A stretch of DNA of 64,000 bases, taken from positions 1,548,799 to 1,612,798 of the forward strand of contig NW_019091366.1 of NCBI RefSeq assembly GCF_001949145.1, read 5' to 3'. Source of the DNA: Acanthaster planci (Eukaryota; Echinodermata; Asteroidea; Valvatida; Acanthasteridae). The notes beneath the pieces were generated by a model. That model had not been told where the DNA came from, did not search any database, and saw only the letters and a list, made by a program, of their open reading frames with translations. Position numbers and translations under genes: made by a program. Below are positions 38,526 through 50,313 of this stretch, piece by piece. Position 1 is the first letter of the stretch. Each line of letters begins with the position of its first letter.

Positions 38526-40279
38526 ATGGAAGAGACCATTTGCCGAGATTCTACACCAACGCAACCTGCTCACGTAGTCTTGGAGAACTTCCGTTCGTGC
38601 AATATGGCGCTGTCTTTCGTCCAGAAGTCTTGGCTATAATATACGGCTTTCAGTACTGAAGTGTCCAGTGGCGCCATCCGCAGTCAAGACTTTTGGACGC
38701 AGCACAAGTTATTACATGGCTGGCTGACGATTGATTTTTCCAGAAAGTGTCAAAAAGCAATAGGGTTCCGTCCAAACATTAAATAAGCTTAAGCAGTTCG
38801 GGGATATGTTGTTGCTATTAAGTTGCTTTGGTCAAAATTTTGGAAAAAAAATTGGAAAATTAAAAATCTTGGAAAATCGGTTTTGTTGTTTTTCTATCAT
38901 GATCTACGTGGAAGTGGTTTATCATTTGCAACTTGGTCAAGTGTATCCCAATGTAGACTGTACAAAATTATCATGACAAAACAAAAACCAAGTAGATACA
39001 CGCTTACGTGGAGTATCGAGACTGCGTAGATGTAAAATTCCCTGCGAATTTATCCTTACTAAACTTGAATTTTGTTGCTAAACTTGTTAGCCCATCTTGA
39101 ACAGACGTGACAGGGTCATGAAGCACGTCCCACGTGTTTGTCAGGGGCAGTCCCTGCGACCTGACGACATGTCAATGTTTCTTCCGGTACGGTGTCAATT
39201 TCCGCCATCTTAACCACTTTTTAATGACCACAAATTTGTGGATGGAATTTCACAGTTTACTCGGAAAGTATAACCAGCACAGAAGCCCGTCCAGCTGAAA
39301 TTACAACAGGCTTTGTTGTTCATTATTTGTGGGAGGGTTTAATTAAAGAGAAAACAAGTGTGCAGTGCAAAAGATCCAGAGTAGAGTTACAAGTTAATAC
39401 CGATACTTATCCCACGATAGACTCGTTTTCTATTTTTGAGAACTTTTTTTTTGGGGGGGGAAGGATTTGTACTTATCAGTGCTAATGGCTTATTTTTAGG
39501 ATTGATTGTGTCTAGGAATATTTTGTACTTTATTGAGCCATGGCAGTACTATATTTTTCACACGTTTTGTGTATATAAAATCAACATGCCGATTGTGTCA
39601 GTGCGTGGCGAAATACTTAATAATTTATTATGACGAAAGCTTTGTATATTTTCTTTACTGATGAGCTATATATTTATGATATTTTGAACAAACTCTGCTT
39701 GTCTCTCATGATGTTAATATTTATTTTTATGAAAAACAAAGACGAAAGTGTCGGTTGTGACTTTATCACCTTAAATTTTGGCTCCAGGGATATCAGTTAA
39801 TGTTGTGCTACCCCACAAAAACGCAAATACTTAACAAGTACGCTGAAAATTAAAAAGGTGTGAATTCAGAAATGACAATCAAAATGATTTTGAGTTGCAA
39901 TAGTGGGTCACTCCAGTCTAGAAGCACTTATTCTAAATCACTTAAATGAATTTGATAAAGTTGACAGTATTTAAGATTTGGCAAATTTATTTACTTTTTT
40001 ACAGAATTATGTAGTATATCAATTTATAATTAATTATGATCAATTTATCGGAAGTAAATCGCTTCATTGAATTTCCAGTATTAACGTTGTGATAAGTATG
40101 TAATATTTTTTATGATGATGAATTGCAATAATGAGAAACTGCTGATGACATGCATGTGAAGAAGACATGATTCCATCCATAACGCAAAATTAATATAGAT
40201 TTATTTATCGCTTAACCAGATTTTTTACATATATTGTGAAATAAATTATTGCTTGCGCTGTCATTGTAAGTGAAATAAA
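38526..40279 (+). other. Probable 3' UTR of gene A, AU-rich
   Basis: The stretch is AT-rich and carries ATTTA motifs, including ATTTATTTA at 39985-39993 and again at 40199-40207. AATAAA occurs at 40240-40245 and 40274-40279. The implied 3' UTR of 1.75 kb is close to that of gene B. No other gene is seen here. Confidence 0.45.
40199..40207 (+). promoter_or_regulatory. AU-rich element in the gene A 3' region
   Basis: Overlapping ATTTATTTA lies 33 bases before an AATAAA. Such motifs mark rapidly degraded mRNAs, cytokine mRNAs included. Function is inferred from the motif and from its counterpart in gene B. Confidence 0.4.
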
Positions 40280-41600
40280 CAGGACTGCGTTTCTGCAAAT
40301 ATTTGTTTTAGTTAATTTATAGGTCAATACAATTCGGTTAGATACCACCATCTATTTGGAGAAAAAGGAAACGGATTTTGCGTGGGAAGAAAGAAGGATG
40401 GGACGCGGGCGGATCCAGGAGAAATTATGATGTTACTCTGATTATGATGGTTCCTGTAACTTTTTTCATTCTTATGGGTAGAGTCATAGAGGGAGACTGG
40501 GAGGGGGAGATGGGTTAAGAACAGGTGTGCCAGGATCTGACCCGAAGCCTGGGATCGTATTCCCTCGTCAGCATGACGGTGGGGACGAGCTTAATGTCCA
40601 TGCAGCATTTCTGCATGGAAATACTGGAGGGAATATCAAATCCAATGGAATTAAACAACCGCCGGTAGCCTACACATTATCATCGTTTTGTGCGACATCG
40701 AAATTATCGCTATCTTCGTTAAAGCCCCTCCGTCGTCAACATTGGTTTGAAGGGGAACGCTCGTGAATTGCAGAGTGAAACGAGTCAGGGCTCACTGTAA
40801 AATACCAGCCAATCCGTGAACGGTTGGAAGTAACTTACAGTATAAGTCCATTCAAACTACGATAAGATCCATCGAAGACTTATAAGTTATAGGAATAAGA
40901 AGATGACACGAGCGATGCTTACAACAGGCTAATACATATATTCTAGCGAAAAAGGCATAGCGAGCTAATTGTGACATAAGCAAAAGAAAAGAGTGAAATG
41001 ACCCGGCAGTTATAGGTAAACATAAATGTTGGCTCTACTCCTGTTCGTGTTATATGGCAATGTTAACATGAGTTCGTAGTAGATATCATTTCAAGTGTGG
41101 TTTTACCGCCACTATATTATTTTGAGTCGTAACCACACTGTTTTCCCCCAAAGTGGTAGTACCGGCCAGGATTGCAGTCGTTGCTACTACAAAGTTCAAC
41201 AACTTTGCGCTGATTAACAAACATAAACAAATCAACAACTGAACTATTTCCTCAATCGGCCGGTAGCACGCCACGCGATTTGATAGTTTGACACAACTTG
41301 ACCCCGGAACACTCGACAACCACGGCACGTGCTTGCACTGTGCATGTGAAGCAATACTAATCTGTGCACGAGGAGACGTCAGCGAATGTGTTCATTCGGC
41401 AGCTCGTGCCGTGTTATCAATGACATCAACCTTTACCACATCCGATGACTTCCCAATACCCGTGCGCATGCCACAGACAGACGGCGCGACAGTACGGGAA
41501 ACTACGGTCCCGGTCACCGACGTGACGAACGGAAGCCAACAGTACACAGAGAAAAAAAAGCCGTTCGCGTTCCGGCCGATGTCGCCACATTACTGTAACC
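40280..41600. other. Intergenic region between genes A and B
   Basis: No gene recognised. A 135-codon frame beginning at 41288 runs through the AP-1 site and TATA box of gene B and is best read as chance. Confidence 0.5.
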
Positions 41601-41613
41601 AAGTGAGGGCGGA

Positions 41614-41686
41614 CGATGACTCATCAGCTACTTCGAAGTTCGTCGAGCCCGACGCCCTCTTCGGGGGGAATGGCATATGTATAAAA
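41614..41686 (+). promoter_or_regulatory. Promoter of cytokine-like gene B (AP-1 site and TATA box)
   Basis: TGACTCA (41617-41623) lies in CGATGACTCAT-CAG-CTACTTCG, closely matching the block upstream of gene A. TATAAAA is at 41680-41686, giving a start near 41710 and a 5' UTR of about 200 bases. Confidence 0.65.
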
Positions 41687-41912
41687 AGGCTGTAACAAGT
41701 GCAGCAGCTTCAGAAGTCGATCTCGAACCCAGCTTGTCAAAACCGCGTTGCAATTCCATCTTCATCACCAGCCAGTCCCGTTTTGCGAGACAGTCACTCG
41801 ACTAGAACACAACCGATTCACGATAACAAGGAGGCTACCACCTCGGGAAAGTTACTCAGAGTGGAAACTAACAAATTCAGCAGCAGTGCTTGAATCTACC
41901 GCTTCATTAGCA

Positions 41913-41955
41913 ATGGCCACGATCGTAACTTCTGGGCTATCAGAAACATTTTTCG
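41913..41955 (+). CDS. Gene B exon 1
   Basis: ATG to G|GTGAGT, encoding 14 residues (MATIVTSGLSETFF) plus one base of Gly. This ATG lies about 200 bases after the predicted transcription start; the frame remains open upstream but without another ATG. Confidence 0.65.
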
Positions 41956-44900
41956 GTGAGTGTTCCTCATGAGCACGTGTATTGTAGAAACTGTTTAAGA
42001 TGCTTCATTCCATTGAAATGCTATGTGCAAAGATACCTGTCGCTTGTTTTGTTTTGTTTTTTGAAAAAGTAATGATAGCAGTGCATGTCTGCAAACAAAT
42101 TCCTTGTGTCAAATATGATGTATTTCAGGAAGGCAGACGAGAGGGGTCACCCATTCGCCTTTCCTTCCTGAATACTATACGCTCCAAATATTCTCTGGAA
42201 TGTAAACACGTGCCGAACAACAAAAGATCTTTTGCAGGTTATACCTGTAAAGCATGGGCGAAATTACTAAATAATAACAAAAAGAACAGTACCCTTACTT
42301 CTGTATGCTCGGCGCACCCTTAATGCGATCGTCTTTTAAAAATGAAAAAGTATTGTTGCGAGTTCTTAAATGTTCATCAGAATGTTTTTCATTGTTGAGG
42401 GTGCTTGTTAAGGCGCGATTTTCTTCACTTAAAACAGGTCTGTTAAGCGTCATGTCGTTGCTATGTGCCACCAGCGTCAAATCCTCACCAGTGAGTACCG
42501 TTGTTATCTCGACGTTCGACCCTACCACGAGTGTGGAAGCCAGCACCTTCCAGGTGCCATGTGAACCCACGGGTACATCAACGTACACGTCTACCTCCAA
42601 CGTCCAGACCACTTACGACATTCTCTCCATTTATACAAGCTGCTTGGTCAGAAAATCATCGTCAGTTTTCAAGCGATATGTAAGTAACGCTCCGCACTGC
42701 GCAGCCTCCCACCCCGAGTCGAAGAAAAGCTTTCATTGTTGTGCCCGCCAAAGAAAAATTTGTGCACTTCTCAGTCAGGGGCGATGGCACACGGTGTGTA
42801 TTACTTGAATTACCATGCACTTTTTCGATCAAAGGAATCAATCTCAACGAATTCGATCATAGATGATGTAATTTAAACCAATAGTTGTTGATTTCAAGGT
42901 CTATTCTAGCACAAAATAATCATACCCTGCGACCATTGTAATCAAAGGTCATTATGTGACAACACGTTTCTATCGTTGAGTTCAGATTTCTTTCACCGTG
43001 TCGGCGTATTCGAATAACTCGATGGAAATGAAATGTTTGATGGAGTTTATCCTCGTTGTAGTTTGTCTTAGTTAGCACTCGCTGTGAACAATAGAATTTA
43101 TCACTATCATTGGACGGTACCGTTGTAGGATATCCTGTCTTTGTGAATCGTTGGATTGTCAGTTCTCGTCACATGAATGAGCCTTTCTCTTTTGTGCTCG
43201 GGGTTGACCACGCATCCGAGTAGGACTATAACTGTCGACCGCCCTCTCCCAGGGTTGAAAGTTGACCCGTTAAAGCAGTTGAAAAACTGCCCGGTGAAAA
43301 ACAAAAGAAAAGATTAACATCTACGTTGCGCAAATAAGAGTATATTTTGCAATCAGTTTCGGAGACCTTGGTCTCTATGTTTTGCCGTCATCAAAAACCT
43401 GTCTGTAACGAAGAGACCGTGTTCCTGCAGACCGACTTTTAATGAGCTTACTAATTTTTATTTGATCTCTCATCAACAGGAGGAAGAGAGGTTTGGGGAG
43501 CCGTTGTACCCGCTGATGGAAGTCTCACTACCCGATATTACCACCTTGAGTACACCGGGCTTATGTGGAGCTGACCGTTTAGCTACTCACTACTTCATCC
43601 TGGATGGCTTCAAGAAAGCGATGGTTGGTGTAATGAAAGATGAAGAGCAACACAACGGCAGTCGTAATTTCGGGGGCGAGTTTAAAAATATGAACCGCCT
43701 ACTAGGCAAAGTGCTGCAGGGAACCCGCGAATTGGTGAGTTCAATTTTTTTTTTCATTTTTCTCAACTTGGATTCAGAGACAGGGGGAGAGAGGGGGGGA
43801 GATAAACCGGCGAACTGTTTCCTGGTTCGGTTTTGAAGAGGAAACGCCGGCGTTCGAAAGTTCAAATCGGATGGCGTTTAAATACGACCATAAATCGGGC
43901 AGCACAGTTGGATTGGCACAAAACTCGATTAGGCTCATTATCCACCTGTTGCAACACAATCACCAGCCTTAATTCAGTAGCCCCAAATTTAGAATTCTCT
44001 TAAAATCTCCCACATGTTTTTCTACGACGGAGAACACGACAGACACACAAACGAGAGAAGTCACCAGGCAACAGAAATACAACAGGCGGATGTTATTGGC
44101 GGCCATTCATACATGCGGTTCCCATATAAGGAAGCTGCTTCTTAGCCTATTTCGTCCACCCACGATGTATTTTCATTCTCTCGCCGGGGGGACATTGCGG
44201 CTTGCAAGTTGCAAGGACAACCTAAAAACCGCTCTTGGTATTAAAAAAAGCCTCTCGGCGGTTGTCGAATTTACCGCATGAAGCGGGAGATGGAATAATG
44301 TGTCGCTGCGACTCCTACTCTGATAGAGAAACTACAGTGGTCAGACCGTACCGAGTCATGGCGGGGTGTGCACGGGTGAAAGGGAATTCGAGTTAGAGTA
44401 CTATCACTTTACAACGAAATATATCCGGCTAGATGATTACCAAAATGGTTATTCCTTATTGATACACGGTCAGCGTGTACTATACCGCAATGTCTGAAGG
44501 TCACAACTATTAATGGAGTTGAGTTACCACGATTGCGATAGTGGTTTTGGTTACCAAAGCGGGTTCAATAACTTACTGAACTTGAACTTTTGTCCTGCCG
44601 ACGGCATCAGATTTACACAACAGTGCAGAGCCAAATAAACATTGGATTTTTGGATGCAGTTGTACTTCTAGCACACGCAAACTTTCCTCTGACTTACTGT
44701 TATGCCTCTCTGTCTATCTCTTTTTGTACTTGCTTAGATTTGTTCAAATGGGCTTCAGGGTGAGAGTCAAATAGAAGAAGTGCAGGGCGTCTTCTTCGAG
44801 CCAGTGAACAGGGAGATTTTGAGGAGTGTACGAGATTATACGGTACTCCATCGGATCAATGAGTACGTTAAACAGCTCAACTTCGATATTCTGGGCAACA

Positions 44901-44956
44901 TCGGGTCTGCAGATGGGTCTGCTATGGAGAGTGATTGCGTCAAGCCTACTGTGTGA
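41913..44956 (+). CDS. Cytokine-like gene B: predicted secreted four-helix protein, IL-6/CNTF/CLCF1 class
   Basis: Four exons (41913-41955, 42438-42679, 43480-43734, 44738-44956) join with phases 1,0,0 to give 252 aa. The signal peptide core is about residues 16-28 (LLSVMSLLCATSV), split from the N terminus by the same phase 1 intron after Gly as in gene A. A Ser/Thr-rich spacer (about 29-70) looks like a site for O-glycans. Helix A is about 73-95 (TYDILSIY to FKRY), helix B about 129-152 (LATHYFILDGFKKAM to KDEEQ), helix C about 162-180 and helix D about 211-232 (VRDYTVLHRINEYVKQL). The TYD start and terminal Tyr of helix A resemble vertebrate CLCF1, and helix B resembles CNTF, as I remember those proteins. 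NGS near helix B is a possible N-glycosylation site. Tandem paralog of gene A. Receptor and function are inferred only. Confidence 0.75.
42438..42679 (+). CDS. Gene B exon 2 (signal peptide core, Ser/Thr spacer, helix A)
   Basis: Acceptor TTAAAACAG, donor TAT|GTAAGT. 80 residues, ending in phase 0 at Tyr exactly as in gene A. Confidence 0.77.
43480..43734 (+). CDS. Gene B exon 3 (AB loop, helices B and C)
   Basis: Acceptor TCATCAACAG, donor TTG|GTGAGT. 85 residues in phase 0, with LPDI in the AB loop and LATHYFILDGF in helix B. Confidence 0.77.
44738..44956 (+). CDS. Gene B exon 4 (helix D and tail)
   Basis: Acceptor TTGCTTAG after a long pyrimidine tract. 72 residues starting IC, with VRDYTVLHRINEY, then a hydrophilic tail ending VKPTV-stop. 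Confidence 0.77.
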   Translation: MCSNGLQGESQIEEVQGVFFEPVNREILRSVRDYTVLHRINEYVKQLNFDILGNIGSADGSAMESDCVKPTV

Positions 44957-46810
44957 GCGCTGAAGGGGGAACCCATGGTATCAACAAGCGTGCGGCGCGG
45001 AGGCCCTGTGAGTGTTTGAGCCATCTATTTTGGCGTGCACCGGTCATCTTTCACGAGATAAGGTCGAGCTGGGAGTGAGCGTTCCAGCTCGACCGATGTT
45101 GCCCGAGAGTTCAATTCCTGACGCAATACTTGGACTCCTTTGATGAGGATGTAAACCGTACCTTAGCAGAGCATCACACAGAGTAGAGACCTCATCTGGT
45201 AACATCAGCCTGTTGAAAATGCTTCAGAATGTAGCTGTTGTTGAGTGGCTGTGGGATTTTATTGGATTTTCCTGAGAACATGAGGCCTTAATCCTTCAAT
45301 ACGGTAAATTCTTCGAAAATCTCCCACAGCCATTCATCAAGCAGAAAACCAGGATTAAGCCAACTTTATGCAGCTTGAAGAAGATTACAACTGTCTGCCA
45401 TTTAAATTCAATCATTCAATTATCATTCCAATTTAAAAAGAGAATGTAGGATTTTTTTCTGTCGCCGGACTGACTTTGTTTTAATGGGTGTGTTTCCAGC
45501 TTAAGGTAGCTCTTCTGAAAACTGCAAATACCTCACTCTAAGAAACATTCACAGAATGAAACTATGCAAGTACTATTTTTGCAAACCATGCATTGTACTT
45601 GATCATTGCGGTGTCATAATGTGACATTCTAGAGGTATTGTGAAAATCTATTGTTTAATCGTGTAAGGGTTGTAAATATTATTTATTATTGAAGAGATTT
45701 ATATATTTTGGAGATACCTTTTATACAAATCTGTTTTCATATTCCAGGTAACTTGGAATGAAGCATGGGGAGTTATTTTCATTCTACATCTTTTAACTTG
45801 TGAGTTTCAAACGTTATTGTTGCCCCAACACCAACAAAGACACTATTACAACGACTGATATATTTTTCTATGAGACTGTGAGTTAAAGGTGAATGTTTAA
45901 GAAATGTAGGAATATTTTCATGCATTTGCTCGGCCCGAAATGTGATTTTGATATACAATCCCACCCGCTGTTGATCTATATTTAGATTTCGGGTGGGCTG
46001 ATCCCCTCATCAACTTGGAATACGTCTCTCTGGAAATTGTAATTTAAAAAGTTATATATGTTAAATGTAGCGATATTTTTAACCACTGCAGTTTGCTGTT
46101 TTTAATATGTACTCATGACGGAAATCAGTGCAATAGCCCAAATATTTGATAGTATTTTGATGACTGATTTTAATTATACTAGAGTTTGGTGAACTGAATA
46201 TCAGTGTGTTAATTAGCAGTTGATGTCTGCAGTGTTTCGCAAAGTCAAGTGCCATGTAAGAGGCTTAATACCGGTACGTAATATGAACCAACTTGGGTAG
46301 GAAGCCGAATTCTTGAGCTGACAAAAACAGAAATTTGCCCTGCACAAAGTACTTGCCAAACAGTTGACTGACCACAATGGCAAACGATTAGTGTTTTACA
46401 AAGCTATGGATCTCCATGGCGTTGGTGTCCGGTGCACATAGCGTACTGTCCCCATCATGGCACTGAATAAATCTACTTTGTATAGATATATGGACATCCA
46501 TTATTTGGAAACGCCTGCAGGAAAATCCCTCAAACATCCATTTTGTTGCGGTAATGCAGCAACTTCAGAAAGTGTACCAGCTAGTGCTCCATCTCTGTCT
46601 AGCATTTATGTATTCTTTATCAAATTAATGAATCAACTACTTAACCTTTTATTTTGATCTGAGGGTGTTTAACTGATATACTCGATCTTCAGATAAATGG
46701 GTCCATTCCGTCAAGTATTCTTCCTACGCCTTATGTACATTTTTTTTCTAATTCTGCCTCCCCTTTGTAGCATTTGTTTATACCAAAAAGTGTATATAAG
46801 TCTCCGTGTA

Positions 46811-46845
46811 ATTTATTTGAGCTTAACTTATTTATTTATTTATTT
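46811..46845 (+). promoter_or_regulatory. AU-rich element with overlapping ATTTA pentamers
   Basis: ATTTATTT at 46811-46818, then ATTTATTTATTTATTT at 46830-46845, 44 bases before AATAAA. Overlapping AUUUA pentamers are the class II AU-rich element typical of cytokine mRNAs, bound by decay factors such as TTP. Function here is inferred. Confidence 0.55.
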
Positions 46846-46888
46846 CATAGACAGGTTTTGTTCATCCTCAATGCAAAAGATGAATTGA

Positions 46889-46894
46889 AATAAA
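46889..46894 (+). other. Polyadenylation signal AATAAA of gene B
   Basis: AATAAA directly follows the AU-rich element, and the sequence after it is A-rich then T/G-rich (AATAATTTGTAATATCC onward), as expected near a cleavage site. Confidence 0.5.
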
Positions 46895-48096
46895 AAGTAC
46901 TTTTCACAAAAAAAATAATTTGTAATATCCGCTTGTTTGCTTCTTTGTAATTTCTGTTTATTTGTATCAGTTTTTTTATATACTGCTTTGCACATTGTTT
47001 GTCCGATGCATGCGCATCTTATTCAGCTTTGTACAGATTTTATTATTCGTGCAAACTGTTTTCCCTCAATAATTGTTTTGGAACATTCCATTAGGAACAC
47101 CATTTTGTTAATGAAAGATGAGAAAACAAATGTCAATTAATTGACCCTTTTTTGCTATGTGCAATCACACTGTAACGGTTTTGTAGTTATACGTGACAGA
47201 GTTAATGCAAAACATTGCATTAAAGCATGCGATGTAAAGTGTAGCAACTGCAAAAGTCGGTCAGTCAGATTTGCAAACTGACGGCAAAATAGGAGGGAAA
47301 TCTGGCAAGGGTAGTTTAAGGAAAATGGTTCTCAATTTTTTGCAAAGATCAAGTGCAGATCAAAAAACGTGCTCACAATCACAGAATGATGAATCAAAGA
47401 AAAATGTACATGTTTTAGGTGTTTCGTCATTGAATAACGCCTGTGCGATGATGGAACTATGACGTCATGGCTATAGCCTTGAATAGCTGAAGTCGTAGTG
47501 ATCTTGCACAAGCCAGATTAACTACCTATATCATTTTGTCGATCAATGGAAGGACAATAAGAACTCTCCGAATCAATACCTCAGTTGAACAGTCTGGTGT
47601 CGGAATGAAAGGCGTGAATCATGCGAATTGTTCAGGACAAATATTTTCACAATTTACTCACCCAGTGAGTTAGACAATGGTAAAATGTTAATAAGAAAAG
47701 GAGGGAATTGTCATAGAAAATGAAAACCTATATCGGTTGAAATTTGAAGCATTTAACAATGAATGAAAATGGTGTTGACTTTACGTGTGAAAGGTTGTTG
47801 AAATGAATAAAAATGATTAATTTGCCATCTTATATACTGTCATAATCTCTTCATTGTTATCATATTAACACCTAACTTTTAAAATTCGTTTGGCTTCAGA
47901 TGGAATGATAACTATTTTATTTTGTGTCCTCAACTATTTTGTCAATTCTAAATTTTGTTGAAATGACGATGAGTAATCATCAATTATTCTCCTTGACTGG
48001 AAGTGGGGTCAAGGTGCTGACTAAGCCTAAATGAGAATGTAGTTGTGACATCATCCCTGACTTCTAAATGTAATTTACCACTTCTCCCTATCCCAG

Positions 48097-48242
48097 CCGA
48101 TCTGCCTTTTCGGCCCTCAATGCCTCTTGAAGTTTTGTGTAGCATTTGGAACCAACCGTTTAACAACATTCCACGGGAACGTAAAGGGCAGGGGAAAAAC
48201 CAGGCTTGCTACGTCATAGATGAATCAGCTGATACCGAATAG
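48097..48242 (+). CDS. Unassigned candidate terminal exon
   Basis: A strong acceptor (pyrimidine-rich run ending CCCTATCCCAG) precedes a 48-codon open frame ending in TAG: DLPFRPSMPLEV, then CSIWNQPFNNIPRERKG and ACYVIDESADTE. It needs a phase 1 donor upstream, which I did not find. ATTAAA occurs near 48462. It does not look like the cytokine exons. It could be chance. Confidence 0.2.
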
Positions 48243-48926
48243 AATCGAACATCTTCGAAGTACCGCTGGCATCCGGCGACAAGAAGTCTCTCATACAAGC
48301 GGGAGAGCGGGAACAGTGACAGCTAAGATGTCCGTCTGTTATGAAGTAATAAACGTATTATGGTTTATAAATAGCAATGGTCGTCATGCCCGTGATAGCA
48401 CCAGAACACAAGAACAATGTCTCTCTATTATTTTTCAAGACATAATTATGTGATTATTCGGTTATTAAAGACAACAACAAAAAACGAAAAGCCATCGCTC
48501 GAACTGAAAATGTTGATTAAAATAGCCGTGCAACATTAAATGTTAGGAGTTTTCGCAGCTGCTAGTTGAACATTTGATTTTTTTGTTCAGCTTGTAGCAT
48601 TTCTACATAATAACTTAGTTAACCGTTAGAAAATCAATTGAGAACTTCTCTGCTGCTAGTGGAACAAACATAAAATTGTCTGCAGGTTATCAGCACTTTT
48701 TTAAACAACAAATTGCTTGCGTTGGCTTTAAAACCTTTCGACCTATTATCCTTAATTACAAAAGAGTATAGAAAGTTTCAGTGCGATTCCGTCTTTTTCA
48801 ACCAATCGATTTTACCAGACATTAGATGTAATCGCAGGTAGGCTACATTGCTAAGGACCGATTGGAAAGGACGTTAAGTGTAATAATACCGGTACCTGGA
48901 ACGTGGAGACAAACGGAAGTGTCGTG

Positions 48927-49042
48927 TGACGTCATCGCGTCCGGGCTCCGTTCCGCCAACAATGCGACTGTCGCAGACATCCAATCCATTCCACCACAGC
49001 AAGACCTTGGGTCGTCTTTATCAATTCCTAATACTATAAAAA
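48927..49042 (+). promoter_or_regulatory. Orphan promoter-like stretch (CRE and TATA box)
   Basis: The perfect cAMP-response palindrome TGACGTCA (48927-48934) is followed by TATAAAAA at 49035-49042. No first coding exon is obvious after it. Confidence 0.3.
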
Positions 49043-49357
49043 CAAGGTCGGTATCACTCACTGTTTGCGGAAGGGAGCTACCTCTCTGAGTTCAGGACTT
49101 TGATTCGTAAACGGGTTTTTCAACGTGCAGAGCTGAAAAGGAAAACATCCTAAACAAACACAGCAAACCAGGTGGGAGGACTGGAGTACAAGGACTTCAA
49201 ATACTTTTAGCTGCACGCGGCTGCAGCATTTTGAGCACTGACGTTACAGATGTATTAACCACAAAAAAATAATAACCTGTTATTAGGTGGTAGGTGCAGG
49301 TGGGTAAAGGTTGGTGAAACTCTACACTCTCTACCTGTTTATAATAAGGATTGTTCC

Positions 49358-49532
49358 AATACGGCCGTTTCACAATAGTGCGCCGCCAAGAGTTTGCAAC
49401 GCGTTGGTCAGTCACAATGCGCGAAATTTGTCGACCCAGTGCGCGTTTGGAAAAGGTTGACAAATTCGCGCGTTATGATTGGCCAACGTGTTGCAAATTC
49501 TTGGTGGCACACTATTGTAAATCGTCCGTATT
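49358..49532. mobile_element. Long-hairpin MITE, copy 1
   Basis: The element is one long imperfect palindrome: the left arm begins AATACGGCCGTTTCACAATAG and the right arm ends CTATTGTAAATCGTCCGTATT. Arms are about 85 bases with a short loop near 49440. It is closely related to 51277-51450. Confidence 0.8.
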
Positions 49533-49541
49533 CAAACCATG

Positions 49542-49780
49542 GCCGTTTTCCAATACTCAACTTCGGCTCCGTCTCAGGCTTCAACTGTTTTTTTACTAGC
49601 TGACTTTGAACCTGTAAGCGCAGTATTCAGTCTAATAGTGCCACAGAACATCAAATAAGATGCAAGAAAGCCAAAAATTACAGTAATCCAATGTAATTTA
49701 AACGCTTCAGGCCCACCATCGGGGATTGGTTTTGGGAACGAAGCCTGAGACGGAGACGAAGTTGAGTACTGGATAACGGC
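49542..49780. mobile_element. Element with 41-base terminal inverted repeats
   Basis: The left end 49542-49582 (GCCGTTTTCCAATACTCAAC onward) matches the inverse of 49740-49780 at 38 of 41 positions. The 157-base interior is non-coding. It starts ten bases after the hairpin element ends. Confidence 0.7.
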
Positions 49781-49856
49781 ACATGACCTACAAATATCTG
49801 TACATTCGGTTTTAGAAAGTTCTTAAGACATGGAGGAAGTTGTATGTTTATCGGTG

Positions 49857-50313
49857 TAGTCCACTAATTCAAGCCCTATTGAAAACAGTGTAAAATCAGC
49901 ACTGTTCAGGGCCCAATAACATGCATACCAACATCCCTGAGATTTCCCAAATACAAATGAAATTGTTGTCTGGTCCCTACTTTTTAAACTTCTTTTAATT
50001 TTTTTGTGGGTTAACACATTACATTTTTAATTATTCCCATAAAACAAAATCACCCCCCGAAAAGTGATTTTTCCGAAGTCCGATTGCAGCCATTTTTCAA
50101 GTGGCAACCCTCAACTTTCTCAGGCACTTAGGAAATTTTTCAACCATAGTTTTTAGCCATTCTGCTCTCATACGAAAGCTCAAAGACCCAGGGAGTTGAT
50201 CCGGGCAACGATTTACACAATCTCACCATTTGGGGGCCAAACAATCTCCTTTTTCAAAAGATACTGTGGGGGGCACTTTTAATCCAAGTGAGCTGGCCAG
50301 AAATTCTCACTTG
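49857..50313 (-). repeat. Dispersed repeat of about 460 bases, copy 2
   Basis: Reverse-complement copy of 28744-29204. The match runs through the whole unit with scattered substitutions and small gaps. Confidence 0.7.

Larger units (their letters stand above)
44957..46910 (+). other. Probable 3' UTR of gene B, AU-rich
   Basis: About 1.9 kb from the stop to AATAAA at 46889-46894, with an overlapping ATTTA cluster just before it. No other gene is seen here. Confidence 0.5.
46911..49357. other. Intergenic region between genes B and C, part 1
   Basis: Contains an orphan promoter-like stretch (48927-49042) and one unassigned candidate exon (48097-48242). A 63-codon frame at 47271-47462 is lysine- and serine-rich and unrecognised. 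Confidence 0.4.

Noticed and set aside
41288-41695. 135-codon + strand frame upstream of gene B
   Set aside because: It runs through the AP-1 site and TATA box of gene B and ends before the predicted transcription start.
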